A stretch of DNA of 64,000 nt from RGIG4608 sp051867875 (GCA_051867875.1 JBJDZG010000026.1:59978-123977); one strand, 5' to 3'. Shown: positions 23,375-33,226, numbered from the stretch's first letter. Notes: generated from the sequence alone by a model not told the origin. Program-made: numbers and translations.

Positions 23375-26104
23375 TTATTTACCTGCACCGCAGCAGTGCT
23401 TGTATTTCTTTCCGCTGCCGCAGGGACACGGGTCGTTTCTGCCGACCTTATCGCCCTTGACGACGGTTATTTTCTTTTTGGCTATCTCGCCCGATGCGGA
23501 TTCGGTTATTGGGTTTGCTATCTGCACTCTCGCGGTTTCGGGAGCTTTTTTAGTTAAGCAGAGTATCATTCTCGCGGTATTTTCTCTTATATCGTTTATA
23601 AGCTCGTCAAACATATCTGCGCCACGGAAGCGATATTCGTTTACGGGGTCCCTCTGGGCGTAGCTCTGGAGTCCGACACTTCCCTTGAGGTCATCCATAG
23701 CATCAATGTGGTCCATCCACTTGCGGTCAACGTTACGCAAAAGCACGGCTCGCTCTATCTCACGCATATTCTCCTCGCCGAAGAGCTCTTCTTTGGATTT
23801 ATATACCTTCTCGGCGCGCTCTTTGAGTATACTTGCAATTTCGTCAATATTATGCTTTTCTGCAAGCTCTCTTATCTCACGCAGAGGATATTCCTCTCGA
23901 AGCAGGAGTGCAAAATACGGTTCGAGCGAAGCTATATCCACCGTCCTGTCGTTTTCGTTATAGCACTCGTAAACTTTATTCTCAACGGTTGCATCTATCA
24001 TATTCTGAATTTTGTCGGAAATATCAACCCCGTTGAGAACGTCCTGTCTTTGCTTATAAATAATCTCTCTTTGCCTGTTCATTACGTCGTCGTAAGCCAA
24101 AACGTTCTTTCTGCGTTTGAAGTTGATATCTTCAACCTTCTTCTGTGAGGACTCTATAACGCCCGAGAACATTTTGAAATCAAGGCAATCGTCGTCCTGC
24201 ATACCGAGGTTATTTGCGACGAGGTGCATTCTCTCACCGCCGAAAAGGCGCATAAGGTCGTCCTCAAGCGAGAGGAAGAAGCACGATTCGCCCGGGTCGC
24301 CCTGACGGCCCGAACGACCTCTGAGCTGGTTGTCGATTCGTCTTGACTCGTGTCTTTCCGAGCCGAGAATGTAAAGACCGCCCGCTTCTCTTACCTTTTG
24401 CGCTTCGGGCTCTATCTCTTCCTTGAACTTTTTATTGAGTTCGGCAAATGTTCTTCTTGCGTTCATTATCTCCTCGTCGTCAACAACCGCGGAGCCTGTT
24501 GAGAGAGCTATGAGCTCATCGGAAAAGCCCATTTTTCTCATCTGATTTTTTGCCATAAACTCCGAGTTGCCGCCGAGCATGATATCCGTACCGCGTCCTG
24601 CCATATTGGTTGAGATAGTTACTGCACCGTACTTACCTGCCTGAGCAACTATCTCTGCCTCTTTTTCGTGGAGCTTTGCGTTGAGGACGGTGTGCTTGAT
24701 GCCCTCTTTATCAAGAAGTCTTGAAAGTGCCTCGGATTTATCAATGGAAACCGTACCGACAAGCACGGGCTGACCTTTTGCGTGGCACACCTTGACCTGC
24801 TCGACTATTGCCTTGTATTTGGCGTTGATGGTCTTATAGAGAACGTCGTTATGGTCAACTCTTATCATGGGCTTATTGGTTGGCACTTCAACTACGTCGA
24901 GCGCGTATATCTCGCGAAATTCCGCGTCCTCTGTAAGTGCCGTACCCGTCATACCCGAGAGCTTTTTATACATTCTGAAATAATTCTGGAACGTAATGGT
25001 CGCAAGGGTCTGGTTTTCCTTTTCAATCTTGACCTTTTCCTTTGCCTCGATAGCCTGATGAAGACCGTTTGAATATCTTCTGCCGGGCATAAGACGTCCC
25101 GTAAAGGTATCGACGATGACTACTCCGTTTTCGTTTACTACGTAATCGACGTCACGCTTCATCGTACCGTATGCGCGAATCGCTTGGTTAATATGGTGCG
25201 CTATCTCATTGTTTTCGGGGTCGCTGAGGTTTTCAATGCCGAAGAATTTTTCAGCCTTGCGCGTACCCTCGGCGGTAATTACGGCATTCTTTGCCTTTTC
25301 GTCAACGATATAGTCCGCATCGACCTCGTCGTTATCCTCCTTATTATCCATTTCCTTAACTACGAGCTTTTTGAACTTGCGGACGAGCGTATCCGCCTTG
25401 GTATAAAGGTCGGTAGAGGGATCGCCTGCGCCCGAAATAATAAGGGGAGTTCTCGCCTCGTCAATAAGAATCGAGTCAACCTCGTCAACTATTGCAAAGG
25501 CGTGTCCGCGCTGTGAAAGATTTGATTTATAGACTACCATATTGTCGCGAAGGTAGTCAAATCCGAACTCATTATTAGTTCCGTAAGTAATATCCGCTTT
25601 ATAAGCTTCCTGCTTTTGCTCGGGAGTCTGCCCGTGGACGACGATACCCGTTTTAAGTCCCATAAAGCCGTAGACTCTGCCCATTTCTTCGCTGTCACGG
25701 CAAGCGAGGTAGTCGTTTACGGTTACTATGTGCACGCCCTCGCCTGTAAGAGCATTAAGGTATGCCGGCATCGTAGCAACGAGGGTTTTACCCTCGCCCG
25801 TTTTCATCTCGGCAATTCTTCCCTGATGAAGAATGATACCGCCTATAATCTGCACGCGGAAGGGGCGTTTGCCGAGCACACGGTCTGCCGCCTCTCTGAC
25901 TGCCGCAAAGGCGTCTGGGAGAATGTCGTCGAGGGTTTCTCCCTTGGCAAGCCTGTCCTTGAAAACGGCGGTCATACCCGAAAGCTCGGAATCCGTCATA
26001 CTGCCGTATTTATCCGCAAGGGATTCGACCTGACAGACTATTTTATCTATTTTTTTAAGTTCTCTTTCGCTGTAAGTTCCGAAGAGCTTTGTAAAAAGTC
26101 CCAT
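23375..26104 (-). CDS. secA: Preprotein translocase ATPase SecA
   Basis: This 909-residue motor drives protein export through SecYEG. The DEAD-motor motifs are intact: GEGKTLVATMPAYL (Walker A), VDEVDSILIDEAR (Walker B) and RGTDIMLGG with the later GRSGRQGDPGES (motif VI). The C-terminus carries the SEC-C zinc motif with CPCGSGKKYKHCC. I start at MGLFTKLFG (26104) because GGAGGT is just before it and this is the canonical SecA beginning. It should export the many signal-peptide proteins encoded later in the window. Only one copy is present here. Confidence 0.98.
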   Translation of the reverse strand: MGLFTKLFGTYSERELKKIDKIVCQVESLADKYGSMTDSELSGMTAVFKDRLAKGETLDDILPDAFAAVREAADRVLGKRPFRVQIIGGIILHQGRIAEMKTGEGKTLVATMPAYLNALTGEGVHIVTVNDYLACRDSEEMGRVYGFMGLKTGIVVHGQTPEQKQEAYKADITYGTNNEFGFDYLRDNMVVYKSNLSQRGHAFAIVDEVDSILIDEARTPLIISGAGDPSTDLYTKADTLVRKFKKLVVKEMDNKEDNDEVDADYIVDEKAKNAVITAEGTRKAEKFFGIENLSDPENNEIAHHINQAIRAYGTMKRDVDYVVNENGVVIVDTFTGRLMPGRRYSNGLHQAIEAKEKVKIEKENQTLATITFQNYFRMYKKLSGMTGTALTEDAEFREIYALDVVEVPTNKPMIRVDHNDVLYKTINAKYKAIVEQVKVCHAKGQPVLVGTVSIDKSEALSRLLDKEGIKHTVLNAKLHEKEAEIVAQAGKYGAVTISTNMAGRGTDIMLGGNSEFMAKNQMRKMGFSDELIALSTGSAVVDDEEIMNARRTFAELNKKFKEEIEPEAQKVREAGGLYILGSERHESRRIDNQLRGRSGRQGDPGESCFFLSLEDDLMRLFGGERMHLVANNLGMQDDDCLDFKMFSGVIESSQKKVEDINFKRRKNVLAYDDVMNRQREIIYKQRQDVLNGVDISDKIQNMIDATVENKVYECYNENDRTVDIASLEPYFALLLREEYPLREIRELAEKHNIDEIASILKERAEKVYKSKEELFGEENMREIERAVLLRNVDRKWMDHIDAMDDLKGSVGLQSYAQRDPVNEYRFRGADMFDELINDIRENTARMILCLTKKAPETARVQIANPITESASGEIAKKKITVVKGDKVGRNDPCPCGSGKKYKHCCGAGK

Positions 26105-26192
26105 TTTTACCTCCGAAAAATTAAATATCAGTTTATTATACAACATATTTCAGTCAAATACCATACTTTTTTGTAAATTTTTTATTTTATTA

Positions 26193-26221
26193 TTGAAAAA
26201 ACGTGCAAGATAATATATAAT
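26193..26221 (+). promoter_or_regulatory. Promoter of trmL-mnmA
   Basis: TTGAAA (26193-26198) and TATAAT (26216-26221) are 17 nt apart, 34 nt upstream of the trmL ATG. Confidence 0.75.
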
Positions 26222-26255
26222 TGTAGTTAAAGTACAAACCGACAAGGACGAAAAG

Positions 26256-26768
26256 ATGACAGACATAAATATTGTTCTTCACGAGCCGGAAATTCCGCAA
26301 AATACTGGCAATATTGCGCGCACCTGCGCCACGACGGGCGCGGCGCTTCATATAATAAGACCCACCGGCTTTGAGATAACGGACAGAAATCTCAAGCGCG
26401 CGGGACTTGATTACTGGCATTTGCTTGATATCTACTACTACGATAATCTTGAAGATTTCTTTGAGAAAAATCCCGATGCAAATCTATTCTATTACACGAC
26501 GAAAGCACCGAGAAAATATACCGAGGCTGATTTTTCGGGGAAAGTGTTTTTAATGTTCGGCAAGGAGTCAAGAGGACTTCCCGAGGATTTGCTCGCAAAA
26601 AATCCCGACTCTTGCGTACGTATTCCCATGCGCCCGACGCTTCGCTCTCTCAATCTTTCAAACTCGGTAGCGATAGCCGTTTACGAGGTTTTAAGACAGA
26701 GAAATTTTGAGGGAATGCTCGAAGAAGGAACGCCCACGACCTTTTCGTGGGAAGATTACAAAATCTGA
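26256..26768 (+). CDS. trmL: tRNA (cytidine/uridine-34 2'-O)-methyltransferase
   Basis: This 170-residue SPOUT methyltransferase methylates the ribose of wobble base 34 in certain leucine tRNAs. It begins INIVLHEPEIPQNTGNIART and has the trefoil-knot SAM site MFGKESRGLPEDLL and IPMRPTLRSLNLSNSVAI. Length and motifs match TrmL (YibK/CspR) closely. It precedes mnmA by 15 nt, so two wobble-position tRNA modification genes share one transcript. Confidence 0.95.
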   Translation: MTDINIVLHEPEIPQNTGNIARTCATTGAALHIIRPTGFEITDRNLKRAGLDYWHLLDIYYYDNLEDFFEKNPDANLFYYTTKAPRKYTEADFSGKVFLMFGKESRGLPEDLLAKNPDSCVRIPMRPTLRSLNLSNSVAIAVYEVLRQRNFEGMLEEGTPTTFSWEDYKI

Positions 26769-26783
26769 ATTAAGGAGATAAAA

Positions 26784-27845
26784 ATGAAGGTACTCGTTGC
26801 TATGAGCGGCGGTGTTGACAGCGCCGTTGCGGCCTATCTCATTAAGCGGGAGCACGACGCGCTCGGCGTTACGATGCGCTTGCACGATGAGAGCGACAAT
26901 TTGATATACGGAGAAAATTCCTGCTGTTCAAGCAAGGATATTCAGGACGCAAAGTCGGTTTGCTCAACGCTCGGCATTGAGCACGAGGTGCACGATTTCG
27001 GCGCGGAGTTCAAAAACACCGTAATTGCGGACTTCATCGACTGCTACAAATGCGGTGGTACGCCAAACCCGTGCGTTGTATGCAACCGCAAGATAAAGTT
27101 TGACGGGCTTCTGTCCTTGGCACTCGGGCGCGGCATGGACGCTATTGCCACGGGGCATTACGCGCGAATCGAGAGAGGCGAAAACGGCAGATATCTCTTA
27201 AAGAAAGCACTTGATATCACGAAGGACCAGAGCTACGTTCTCTACTCTCTTTCGCAGTATCAGCTCGCCCACACTCTCTTTCCTCTCGGCGAGATGACAA
27301 AGGCTGACGCAAGGGCGCTTGCGGAAGGGTTGGGCTTTTCAAACGCAAGAAAGCACGACAGTCAGGACATTTGTTTTATTCCCGACGGAGATTATGCTTC
27401 GTTTATTGAGCGTTTCACAGGAGAAAGTTTCAAAAAAGGCAATTTTATTGACACTTCGGGAAATATTCTCGGCACTCACGAGGGTATAATAAAATATACC
27501 ATAGGTCAGCGCAAGGGATTGGGGCTTGCGCTTGGCGAGCCGATGTACGTATGCGCCAAGGATATTGAGAGAAACACCGTTACTCTTGCAAGAAACGAGG
27601 AGCTTTTCGGTAGCGAGCTCACCGCAAAAAATATTAATCTCATCTCCTGCGAGAGCATTGACTCCCCCATGCGCGTTCGTGCGAGAATAAGATACAATCA
27701 AAAGGAACAGCCCGCCACCGTAGAGCAGATGGGAAAAGACAGACTGTTCGTAAAATTTGATGAGCCACAAAGGGCGATAACCCGCGGGCAGAGCGTCGTT
27801 CTCTACGACGGAGATACCGTCGTCGGTGGCGGAATAATCGAATAA
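26784..27845 (+). CDS. mnmA: tRNA-specific 2-thiouridylase
   Basis: This 353-residue PP-loop enzyme adds sulfur to U34 of Lys, Glu and Gln tRNAs. The ATP loop MSGGVDSAVAA is at the N-terminus. The catalytic cysteines lie in TPNPCVVCNRKIKF (about residues 92-105) and DICFIPDG (about 192-199). The C-terminal beta-barrel that completes the tRNA site is present. The sulfur donor is usually a cysteine desulfurase; one is encoded in this window at 30802-31968. It is co-transcribed with trmL. Confidence 0.97.
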   Translation: MKVLVAMSGGVDSAVAAYLIKREHDALGVTMRLHDESDNLIYGENSCCSSKDIQDAKSVCSTLGIEHEVHDFGAEFKNTVIADFIDCYKCGGTPNPCVVCNRKIKFDGLLSLALGRGMDAIATGHYARIERGENGRYLLKKALDITKDQSYVLYSLSQYQLAHTLFPLGEMTKADARALAEGLGFSNARKHDSQDICFIPDGDYASFIERFTGESFKKGNFIDTSGNILGTHEGIIKYTIGQRKGLGLALGEPMYVCAKDIERNTVTLARNEELFGSELTAKNINLISCESIDSPMRVRARIRYNQKEQPATVEQMGKDRLFVKFDEPQRAITRGQSVVLYDGDTVVGGGIIE

Positions 27846-27887
27846 TTAATAATTTTTCTCAATTTTTATTGATTTTAAGATATTTTA

Positions 27888-27916
27888 TTGACATTTCAAT
27901 TCGGATATGGTATAAT
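27888..27916 (+). promoter_or_regulatory. Consensus promoter of the P-type ATPase
   Basis: TTGACA (27888-27893) and TATAAT (27911-27916) are 17 nt apart, a perfect consensus. Transcription would begin at about 27922, the first base of the riboswitch. Confidence 0.9.
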
Positions 27917-27921
27917 CTCTT

Positions 27922-28010
27922 CACTCGAGGGAGTAGTTCGCGTATATCGTGATATGTCAACATTCATGAATTTTTTAATTCTGGCATATCTTAATGAACA
28001 AGACTCAAGT
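27922..28010 (+). promoter_or_regulatory. Probable yybP-ykoY (Mn2+) riboswitch aptamer
   Basis: The leader RNA starts with CACTCGAG, then GAGGGAGTAG (27927-27936), close to the GGGGAGUAG loop of the yybP-ykoY class. GTTC (27937-27940) can pair with GAAC (27996-27999). GATATGTC pairs with GGCATATC, flanking a TCAACATTCATG loop and a GAATT/AATTC side stem. The outer stem pairs CACTCGAG (27922-27929) with CTCAAGTG (28003-28010) with one mismatch. That 3' strand is also the 5' half of a terminator, which gives an on-switch: bound Mn2+ stabilises the aptamer and blocks termination. Confidence 0.72.
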
Positions 28011-28040
28011 GTAGAAATACACTTGAGTCTTGTTTCGTTA
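27997..28040 (+). terminator. Riboswitch-controlled terminator hairpin
   Basis: AACAAGACTCAAGTGTA and its perfect complement form a 17-bp stem with a GAAA loop (27997-28034), followed by a weak T-rich tail. The 5' arm overlaps the strand needed for the outer stem of the aptamer, so the two structures exclude each other. Confidence 0.78.
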
Positions 28041-28084
28041 ATAAACCCCGACAATAATATTTTTGAATACAAAAGGAGAAAAAG

Positions 28085-30757
28085 ATGAATTTCTACAACA
28101 AATCTACGGGGGAAGTTCTTTCGCATTTCAATACGAATGAGTCCGGACTTTCTTCGTCGGAAGCAAGTGCAAGACTTGAGAAAAACGGCAAAAACAAGCT
28201 TGCCGAGGGCAAAAAAGAATCAATGATTCAAAGATTCTTAAAACAGCTCGCGGAACCCATGACGATAATTCTCATCGTTGCGGCAGTTATTTCGGCGGCT
28301 CTCGCTATCTTTGAGCAGGAGTTTCCCTCCGATACCATTATCATTCTTGCAGTAGTTCTTATCAATGCGATTTTGGGAGTTTTGCAGGAGAGCAAAGCCG
28401 AAAAAGCCATTGAGGCACTTCAGGAGATTGCCGCCGCTACGAGCAAAGTAATCCGCGACGGACGTCAGATAACTGTCAAGAGCGAGGACCTTGTAGCAGG
28501 CGATATCATCGTGCTTGAAGCGGGCGACGCCGTTCCCGCAGATGCGCGAATTATCGAATGTGCTTCACTTAAAGCAGAGGAAGCGGCTCTCACGGGCGAA
28601 TCCGTTCCCGTAAACAAAACCGAAAACACAATAGATGCAGAGGAAGTAACTCTCGGCGACCGCAAAAACATGGTCTACATGGGCAGTGTCATCGTTTACG
28701 GACGCGGAAAAGCCGTCGTTACGGGCACGGGCATGGACACCGAGATGGGCAAAATTGCCGACGCTCTTGCAAATGCCGAAGAGGGCAAAACTCCTCTTCA
28801 GATAAAGCTCGCTCAGCTCTCAAAGGTGCTCACGGTTCTCGTTATCATTATTTCCGTTCTCGTGTTCGGTATCAACATAATCCGAGAGCTCGTTACAGTC
28901 GGCTCGTTCACTTTCGGCAAGGTAATGGACTTCTTTATGGTTGCTATTTCCCTCGCAGTTGCGGCAATTCCCGAGGGCCTTTCCACAGTCGTTACGATAG
29001 TTCTCTCCATCGGCGTTACAAATATGTCGAAGAGAAACGCAATTATAAGAAAGCTCACCGCAGTTGAAACGCTCGGCTGTACGCAGATTATCTGCTCCGA
29101 CAAGACGGGTACGCTCACTCAAAATAAAATGACGGTAGTTGACCACTACGGCGACGACGAGGCGCTTTTAGCAAATGTTATGTCGCTTTGCTCCGACGCA
29201 GAGTTTGATACCAATGAAAACACCGCAGTCGGTGAGCCCACGGAGTGTGCTCTCGTAAACTACGCCGAAACGCTCGGTCTTTCAAAGAACACGCAGAAAA
29301 ATCTTTTCGTTCGCGTGGGCGAAGTTCCATTTGATTCCATGCGTAAAATGATGAGCACCGTTCACAGGACCGAGGACGGCTCACTTATACAGTTCACGAA
29401 GGGCGCTCCCGACGAGATTCTCAAAGTCTGCACAACCGCTCTTATCGGCGGCAAAGAAATTGCATTGACAGATGAGATAAGAGCCGAAATTCTTTCAGCT
29501 AACAAATCTATGGCTGATAATGCTCTGCGCGTGCTTGCGGGCTCGAAGAAAAATCTTGATTCTCTCCCCGAGGTATACGAAGCCGATGCGCTTGAGCGCG
29601 GTCTTTGTTTCGTCGGCATGGTCGGAATGATTGACCCCGTCCGTCCCGAGGTTAAGCCTGCTATTGACGAATGCCGTCTTGCGGGAATACGCCCCATTAT
29701 GATTACGGGCGACCACAAGGACACTGCGGTAGCTATCGCTACTCAGCTCGGAATTATAAACGACGCCGGCGAAGCTATCACCGGCGCAGAGCTCGACGGC
29801 ATATCCGACGAGGATTTCGACACCCTGGTTGAAAAATACTCCGTATATGCGCGCGTTCAGCCCGAGCACAAGACGAGAATAGTCAACGCTTGGCGTAAAA
29901 AGGGCAAGATTACCGCTATGACGGGGGACGGGGTCAACGACGCGCCCTCAATTAAGAATGCGGATATCGGTGTCGGTATGGGTATCACGGGCACTGACGT
30001 AACAAAGAACGTTGCGGATATGATTTTGGCTGACGACAACTTTGCAACAATCGTATCCGCCGCAGGCGAGGGACGCAGAATTTATGACAATATCAGAAAA
30101 GCCATTCAGTTCCTTCTCGCATCAAACCTTTCTGAAGTACTCACTATCTTCTTTGCAACGCTTTTCGGTGTCAACAGCATCTTCCTCCCCGCTCATCTTC
30201 TCTGGATAAATCTTATCACGGACTGCTTCCCCGCTCTCGCTCTCGGCATGGAAAAACCCGAAAGCGACGTTATGAAGCGCAAGCCCCGCGACTCAAAAGA
30301 GGGTATATTTGCGGACGGTCTCGGAGTGGCAGTCGTATATCAGGGACTTCTCGTAACAATTATCACACTTGCGTCATATTTCATCGGACGCGACCTGCTC
30401 GCAGAGCTTCATCACGCTGACGCTATTGCCGCAGGTCATTACAGCGCGGAAATGCTCGGAACTTCAATGGCGTTTTTGACGCTGTCCATGGCGGAGATTT
30501 TCCACGCCTTCAATATGCGCTCGCTCAAGGGCTCTGTTTTCACGATGAAAACTCAAAACGTATGGCTCTGGGGTGCGGGACTTCTCTCCTTCCTCCTCAC
30601 TACGGCGGTTATTGAGATAGATTTCCTTGCAAACGCATTCAGCCTTGCGCAGCTTGACCTCACCGAGTACGGTATTGCCATGGCTCTCGCGGTTTGCGTC
30701 ATTCCCATCGTTGAGATAGTAAAGCTTATTCAAAGACTTATTTCAAAAAAGAAATAA
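28085..30757 (+). CDS. P-type cation ATPase (Ca2+/PMR1-like; probably a Mn2+ exporter)
   Basis: This 890-residue P2A-type ATPase has the standard order: N-terminal cation ATPase domain, actuator domain with ALTGES, M4 with AIPEGLS, phosphorylation site DKTGT (Asp339), nucleotide-binding domain, hinge TGDGVNDAPS, and M5-M10 with WINLITDCFPALALG in M6. The overall type is that of SERCA/PMR1 calcium pumps, which can also carry manganese. Because the leader looks like a manganese riboswitch, export of Mn2+ (as for lactococcal YoaB) is the better inference. AAAGGAG precedes the ATG. It is monocistronic, with a terminator after it. Confidence 0.93.
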   Translation: MNFYNKSTGEVLSHFNTNESGLSSSEASARLEKNGKNKLAEGKKESMIQRFLKQLAEPMTIILIVAAVISAALAIFEQEFPSDTIIILAVVLINAILGVLQESKAEKAIEALQEIAAATSKVIRDGRQITVKSEDLVAGDIIVLEAGDAVPADARIIECASLKAEEAALTGESVPVNKTENTIDAEEVTLGDRKNMVYMGSVIVYGRGKAVVTGTGMDTEMGKIADALANAEEGKTPLQIKLAQLSKVLTVLVIIISVLVFGINIIRELVTVGSFTFGKVMDFFMVAISLAVAAIPEGLSTVVTIVLSIGVTNMSKRNAIIRKLTAVETLGCTQIICSDKTGTLTQNKMTVVDHYGDDEALLANVMSLCSDAEFDTNENTAVGEPTECALVNYAETLGLSKNTQKNLFVRVGEVPFDSMRKMMSTVHRTEDGSLIQFTKGAPDEILKVCTTALIGGKEIALTDEIRAEILSANKSMADNALRVLAGSKKNLDSLPEVYEADALERGLCFVGMVGMIDPVRPEVKPAIDECRLAGIRPIMITGDHKDTAVAIATQLGIINDAGEAITGAELDGISDEDFDTLVEKYSVYARVQPEHKTRIVNAWRKKGKITAMTGDGVNDAPSIKNADIGVGMGITGTDVTKNVADMILADDNFATIVSAAGEGRRIYDNIRKAIQFLLASNLSEVLTIFFATLFGVNSIFLPAHLLWINLITDCFPALALGMEKPESDVMKRKPRDSKEGIFADGLGVAVVYQGLLVTIITLASYFIGRDLLAELHHADAIAAGHYSAEMLGTSMAFLTLSMAEIFHAFNMRSLKGSVFTMKTQNVWLWGAGLLSFLLTTAVIEIDFLANAFSLAQLDLTEYGIAMALAVCVIPIVEIVKLIQRLISKKK

Positions 30758-30769
30758 CTAATTAAAAAT

Positions 30770-30798
30770 AAAGTACCGCTTCCACAAGCGGTACTTTT
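30770..30798. terminator. Bidirectional terminator between the ATPase and the cysteine desulfurase
   Basis: AAAGTACCGCTT and AAGCGGTACTTT form a 12-bp stem with a four-base loop between converging genes. Confidence 0.9.
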
Positions 30799-30801
30799 GC
30801 T

Positions 30802-31968
30802 TTATTTGATTTTCACGAGTCTTGAAATTCCGTCGTCAAGTGCAGAAATAAGCTCGTCAATATCCTCTTTTGTATTCTCGGCGCAAAGACTGATTCTCAA
30901 AGAGCAATCCGCGTCAAAGTCGGAAAGCCCGAACGCTCGCAGTGCACGGCTGACCTTTCTCGTGCCCGAATTTGAATGACAGGCAGAGCCGCTCGAAACA
31001 TAAATTCCGTTCGCAGAGAGATGATGAAGCATGGTTTCGCTCTTAATGTTCGGAAGTGTTATATTTATAATGTGGGGCGCGCACTCGCCATAAGGCAAGT
31101 TTACCCTGACGTCAAGCTCTGCGAGCCTTTCCAGTGCGTATGCACGCAGCTCGCGCATTTTAGATATGTCTTTTGAGAGATTCTTAAATCCTCTCTCGGC
31201 AGCCGCTCCGAAGCCTACTATTCCCAATACGTTCTCCGTGCCCGAGCGGAACGCACTCTCCTGTCCGCCACCGTAAATTATGGGGCTGAGCTGTTTTTTC
31301 TTTATTACCTCGGGGCTGACGTAAAGCGCGCCCACGCCTTTCGGTCCGTGAATTTTATGTGCGCTCACGGTAATCAAATCCGCACAGAGGTCGGTGGGCG
31401 ACACCTTGGCTTTCATATACGACTGAACTGCATCTGTATGAGTTACGACGTCGGGATTTACCTCTTTTGCATACTTAAAGCATTTTTTGATATCGTAGAG
31501 TGCTCCCGTTTCATTGTTGACGTGCATCATTGTAACGAGAAGTGTATTTTTATTCACGGCGTTTTTGAACTGCTCAAAATCAATCACACCGCCGAGGGTT
31601 GAAATTCTTACAACCTCAAATCCGTCGGCTTCGAGAGCTTTTAAGGAGTTTTCAACTGCCGAATGCTCGGAATCGGTTGTGATTATTCTGTTTGCTCTGC
31701 GGGCTTTTGCGTAAGCCACGCCGAGAAGTGCGAGGTTGTCCGCCTCAGTTCCGCTTGCCGTAAATATCAGATTTTCCGGCTTTTCGCCGCGCACAAAAAG
31801 CGAGGCGAGCACTCTGTTTCTCGCTTCGAGCAAGAGCTTTGATGCTTCAAAGCCCTTTTTGTGCAAGGACGAGGGGTTGCCGTAGCACTCCATAGCCGTA
31901 AGCATTGCCTGCTTTGCCTCGTCGCAAAGTGCGGTTGTCGCGCTGTTATCAAGATATATTTCTCTCAT
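30802..31968 (-). CDS. Cysteine desulfurase (NifS/IscS family)
   Basis: This 388-residue PLP enzyme removes sulfur from cysteine to form a persulfide used for Fe-S clusters or tRNA thiolation. It starts EIYLDNSATT. The PLP lysine is in SAHKIHGPKG, and the active-site Cys is in SSGSACHSNSG (about residues 320-330). I start at 31968, one base after the TGA of the upstream gene; the ORF could extend a further 11 codons. No IscU or scaffold gene follows. It may supply MnmA or iron-sulfur proteins such as NrdG. Confidence 0.93.
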   Translation of the reverse strand: MREIYLDNSATTALCDEAKQAMLTAMECYGNPSSLHKKGFEASKLLLEARNRVLASLFVRGEKPENLIFTASGTEADNLALLGVAYAKARRANRIITTDSEHSAVENSLKALEADGFEVVRISTLGGVIDFEQFKNAVNKNTLLVTMMHVNNETGALYDIKKCFKYAKEVNPDVVTHTDAVQSYMKAKVSPTDLCADLITVSAHKIHGPKGVGALYVSPEVIKKKQLSPIIYGGGQESAFRSGTENVLGIVGFGAAAERGFKNLSKDISKMRELRAYALERLAELDVRVNLPYGECAPHIINITLPNIKSETMLHHLSANGIYVSSGSACHSNSGTRKVSRALRAFGLSDFDADCSLRISLCAENTKEDIDELISALDDGISRLVKIK

Positions 31969-31969
31969 A

Positions 31970-33226
31970 TCAAGTCCTGTCAAGTACCGTCTGCGCGGCA
32001 CTCATAATTCCTATTTTTCCGCTCTCGTAGGTGAGACCGCCTTGGAAATATACCGTATAAGGCGGTCTTATCGGTCCGTCTGCGGAAAGCTCTATGGACG
32101 AGCCCTGTGTGAACGCTCCTGCCGCCATTATTACCTTATCCGTATAGCCCGGCATATCCCAAGGCTCGGGGGTAACGAAGGCATCAACGGGCGAGCCTGC
32201 CTGAATACCGCGGCAAAACGCGCAGAGCACCTCTGGGTTCTCGGTGATGACGGTCTGAATTATATCGGAGCGTTTTTCAGTCCACTTGGGAACGGCGTTG
32301 TAGCCGAGTTTTTCAAACATATACGCCGCAAGATACGCCGTTTTGAGCGCCTGAACGGTCGTATGGGGGGCGTAGAAAAGCCCTTTATACATATTCTTAT
32401 TCTGACCTATCGTTGCACCTACTTCTCCGCCCGTTCCGGGTGAGGTAAGGCGGTAGGAAACGAGCTCTACCGCTCTCTTTGTGCCCGCAAAGTACGCGCC
32501 CGTTTCAGCCATACCGCCGCCGGGATTTTTTATAAGCGAGCCGACACACAGGTCAGCACCCACCTCGGTGGGCTCTTTTTCTTCTACAAATTCACCGTAA
32601 CAGTTATCAACTACCACGAAGGTTTCAGGGGAGCGGGATTTGACAAAGCGAGCCATCTCGCCTATTTCATCGACGGTAAGAGTTCTGCGGTTAAGGTACC
32701 CCTTTGAGCGCTGAATAAAGACCATTTTTATTCTCTTCGAGTTCTCTCTGAGTGCCTTTTCCACTGCCGTATAATCAAAAGTTCCCTCACCGTTAAGTTC
32801 AATCTGGCGGTATTCGACGCCGAAATCTTTAAGAGAACCGTTTCCGCTCTCACCTGAGATGCCTATTACTTCCTCAAGCGTATCATAGGGCTTTCCCGCG
32901 ACGGAGAGCATAATATCACCGGGGCGCAAGATGCCGAAAAGTGCTACCGTGAGCGCATGTGTACCGTTGGCGACGGAGTGGCGGACGAGTGCTTTTTCCG
33001 AGCCGAAAACGTCAGCCCATATCTCTTCGAGCGTTTCTCTGCCCTTATCGTCGTATCCGTAACCGCTCGTGGAACCAAAATGGCTCTCGGAAACGCGGTG
33101 GGACGCAAAGGAGTTCATCACTCTTTGAGTATTCTTAAAGGAGAGCCTGTCCAGCTCGGCAAATGTATTTGCCAAGGCGAGCTCTGCTTCCTCTGCGAGT
33201 GACAAAACTCTATTTGAAAATTCCAT
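31970..33226 (-). CDS. Methionine gamma-lyase-like PLP enzyme (aluminium-resistance family)
   Basis: This 418-residue fold-type I PLP protein belongs to the Met_gamma_lyase/'aluminium resistance' family widespread in clostridia. Typical segments are the early NSFASHRVSESHF and GYGYDDKGRETLEEI, HSVANGTHA, VVDNCYGEF, and the PLP-lysine region GSLIKNPGGGMAETGAY. The true reaction in this family is poorly known; C-S lyase activity is presumed from fold and relatives. Its place next to a cysteine desulfurase suggests sulfur amino acid metabolism. The ribosome site is AAGGAG. Confidence 0.9.
   Translation of the reverse strand: MEFSNRVLSLAEEAELALANTFAELDRLSFKNTQRVMNSFASHRVSESHFGSTSGYGYDDKGRETLEEIWADVFGSEKALVRHSVANGTHALTVALFGILRPGDIMLSVAGKPYDTLEEVIGISGESGNGSLKDFGVEYRQIELNGEGTFDYTAVEKALRENSKRIKMVFIQRSKGYLNRRTLTVDEIGEMARFVKSRSPETFVVVDNCYGEFVEEKEPTEVGADLCVGSLIKNPGGGMAETGAYFAGTKRAVELVSYRLTSPGTGGEVGATIGQNKNMYKGLFYAPHTTVQALKTAYLAAYMFEKLGYNAVPKWTEKRSDIIQTVITENPEVLCAFCRGIQAGSPVDAFVTPEPWDMPGYTDKVIMAAGAFTQGSSIELSADGPIRPPYTVYFQGGLTYESGKIGIMSAAQTVLDRT

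Noticed and set aside
23708..24148. Plus-strand frames within secA
   Set aside because: They are short antisense shadows of a conserved SecA region with no ribosome sites.
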